From assembly GCA_018623655.1 (NCBI GenBank), contig JAAZVG010000076.1, forward strand, positions 1-7,123: DNA of 7,123 nucleotides, written 5' to 3'. Source of the stretch: Flavobacteriaceae bacterium (GTDB taxonomy: Bacteria; Bacteroidota; Bacteroidia; Flavobacteriales; Flavobacteriaceae). Under the pieces are notes generated by a model. It was not told where the DNA came from. It did no database searches and saw only the letters and a list, made by a program, of their open reading frames with translations. The number at the start of each line of letters is the position of its first letter. Position 1 is the stretch's first letter. Shown here in pieces: positions 6,168 to 7,123 of this stretch. The translations under genes were made by a program, and so were the position numbers.

Positions 6168-7123
6168 ACGATCCACTGCCAAAGAATCAGAATTAGGCAA
6201 AAACTAACGAGGGAGAGGGTGAGGGTCATTAAAGACCAAGACCGAAGGGTCTCCTTCTCGGTGAGATTTAAATAACGACTAACAAGCCAAAATCCACTAT
6301 CATTCAAATGGGAAAAAATCAAAGCTCCAGAGGCAACAGCCAGAACAATCATAGCACCCTCTGCTTCGCTATTAGGGCTTACGATTGGAGCAATCAAGCC
6401 TGCCGATGTAATCATCGCAACCGTAGTTGAACCTTGTAATAAACGAACAATCGCTGCTAATAAAAAGGCAAGTACAATTACTGAAAGCCCATAAGAACTC
6501 ACTTTTTCAGCAAGGCTTGCTCCGACTCCAGTATCTATCAAGAGTTGTTTAAAAGCGCCACCAATTCCGGTTACTAACAAAATTATACCAACTGGTTTTA
6601 ATGAGGCCGAAGAGAACTCACTTACCTCTGTTTTTGTAAAACCGCCGGGTTTAGCGAGTAATGGATATGCAAGTATATTAGCTAGAGTCAATGCTATAAA
6701 AGGATGACCCATAACCTCAATAATTTGAGTGATTTTCCCCGAATCGAACAACCAGTCAGCAAAGGCTCCAACGATCATTAAAGCCAAGGGTATGAAAATG
6801 ACGGTAAAAACGGCCAAGGCGTTGGGTGTGCGTTTTAGGTCTTTCTGTTCATTGAACTGAAGTGCGTCTTGACTTAATTCGAAAGCGCTCTGAAATACAA
6901 AAAATCGATTTGCAATAATATAAGTGATCAATGCCGTTGGAACCGCAATAAGGATTCCCCAGAAAATAACCGTACCAATAGGAATCTGTAATAAATCAGC
7001 AACAGCAACAGGGCCAGGCGTTGGAGGTATAAATGCGTGCGCAATAGATATGCCAATAAGGAAAGGTAAGGCGAAACCCAGAAGCATTCCCTTGTTTTGA
7101 TTCGAGAGATGTCTAATTAGTGG
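6164..7123 (-). CDS. GntP-family gluconate/organic acid:H+ permease, N-terminus cut off by the window edge
   Basis: Inner-membrane permease of the GntP family, which imports gluconate and related sugar acids or hydroxy acids with protons. Visible are 319 residues ending at the stop codon. The frame is open through the right edge, so the methionine at 7085-7087 is internal and the true start lies outside; the usual length near 440 means about 120 residues are missing. Seen directly, numbering from the edge: HAFIPPTPGP at 29-38, QGSTTVAMITSAG at 230-242, and SHLNDSGFWLV at 271-281, all strong GntP signatures, among many hydrophobic helices. No stop or frameshift interrupts it. Substrate is undetermined; gluconate, glycerate, idonate or similar are possible. 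It converges on the DUF4440 gene with a 4-bp overlap, so it is not in that operon, and its own partners lie to the right of the window. Confidence 0.92.
   Translation of the reverse strand, partial: PLIRHLSNQNKGMLLGFALPFLIGISIAHAFIPPTPGPVAVADLLQIPIGTVIFWGILIAVPTALITYIIANRFFVFQSAFELSQDALQFNEQKDLKRTPNALAVFTVIFIPLALMIVGAFADWLFDSGKITQIIEVMGHPFIALTLANILAYPLLAKPGGFTKTEVSEFSSASLKPVGIILLVTGIGGAFKQLLIDTGVGASLAEKVSSYGLSVIVLAFLLAAIVRLLQGSTTVAMITSAGLIAPIVSPNSEAEGAMIVLAVASGALIFSHLNDSGFWLVSRYLNLTEKETLRSWSLMTLTLSLVSFCLILILWQWIV

Noticed and set aside
7085..7087. Methionine codon as the start of the permease gene
   Set aside because: The frame stays open to the window edge and codes for PLIRHLSNQNKG upstream, which fits the GntP family; starting here would lose about a quarter of the protein.
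1..7123. Defence island, CRISPR array, mobile element or biosynthetic cluster
   Set aside because: No spaced direct repeats, transposase, integrase, toxin-antitoxin or nuclease genes were seen; nearly every base belongs to a recognisable metabolic, transport or housekeeping-type gene.

Overview
The window looks like an ordinary, gene-dense stretch of chromosome from a member of the Bacteroidota, probably a Flavobacteriia- or Cytophagia-like lineage. Four things point there. Base composition is moderately AT-rich. No start codon is preceded by a clear AGGAGG ribosome-binding site. Both secreted proteins have a predicted signal-peptidase I site giving Ala|Gln, the so-called Bacteroidetes Q-rule. 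The protein variants (a CtlX-type hydrolase beside an amidinotransferase-like partner, and an AGMO-like fatty acid hydroxylase) are ones I associate with this phylum. I see no rRNA, tRNA, CRISPR array, insertion sequence, phage gene or recognisable defence system.

Layout. (1) Positions 1-1908, minus strand: a two-gene unit. A membrane di-iron hydroxylase of the sterol desaturase / alkylglycerol monooxygenase type is read first. It overlaps by 8 bp the start of a SLC13/DASS anion transporter, which runs off the left edge. (2) 1987-3835, plus strand: two tandem guanidino-group-modifying enzymes 4 bp apart. The first is amidinotransferase/arginine-deiminase-like and the second is a CtlX-type citrulline hydrolase. 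Together they could take arginine to ornithine. (3) 3826-5151, minus strand: an exported M24 (Xaa-Pro aminopeptidase-like) metallopeptidase, converging on ctlX with a 10-bp overlap. (4) 5200-6167, plus strand: a DUF488 protein with a GTG start, followed 2 bp later by a secreted NTF2-like DUF4440 protein. (5) 6164-7123, minus strand: the C-terminal three quarters or so of a GntP-family permease, running off the right edge. It shares a TTAA stop overlap with the gene before it.

Packing is tight. The only non-coding stretches are two divergent intergenic regions (78 and 48 bp), a 4-bp gap and a 2-bp gap, so no gene-free stretch reaches 300 bases. Several products fit peptide, amino-acid and organic-acid use: an exported peptidase releasing amino acids, arginine/citrulline catabolism, and DASS and GntP carboxylate transporters. 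That link is inferred from neighbourhood only. The most interesting element is the tandem guanidino-enzyme pair. I did not find a convincing new multi-gene system.
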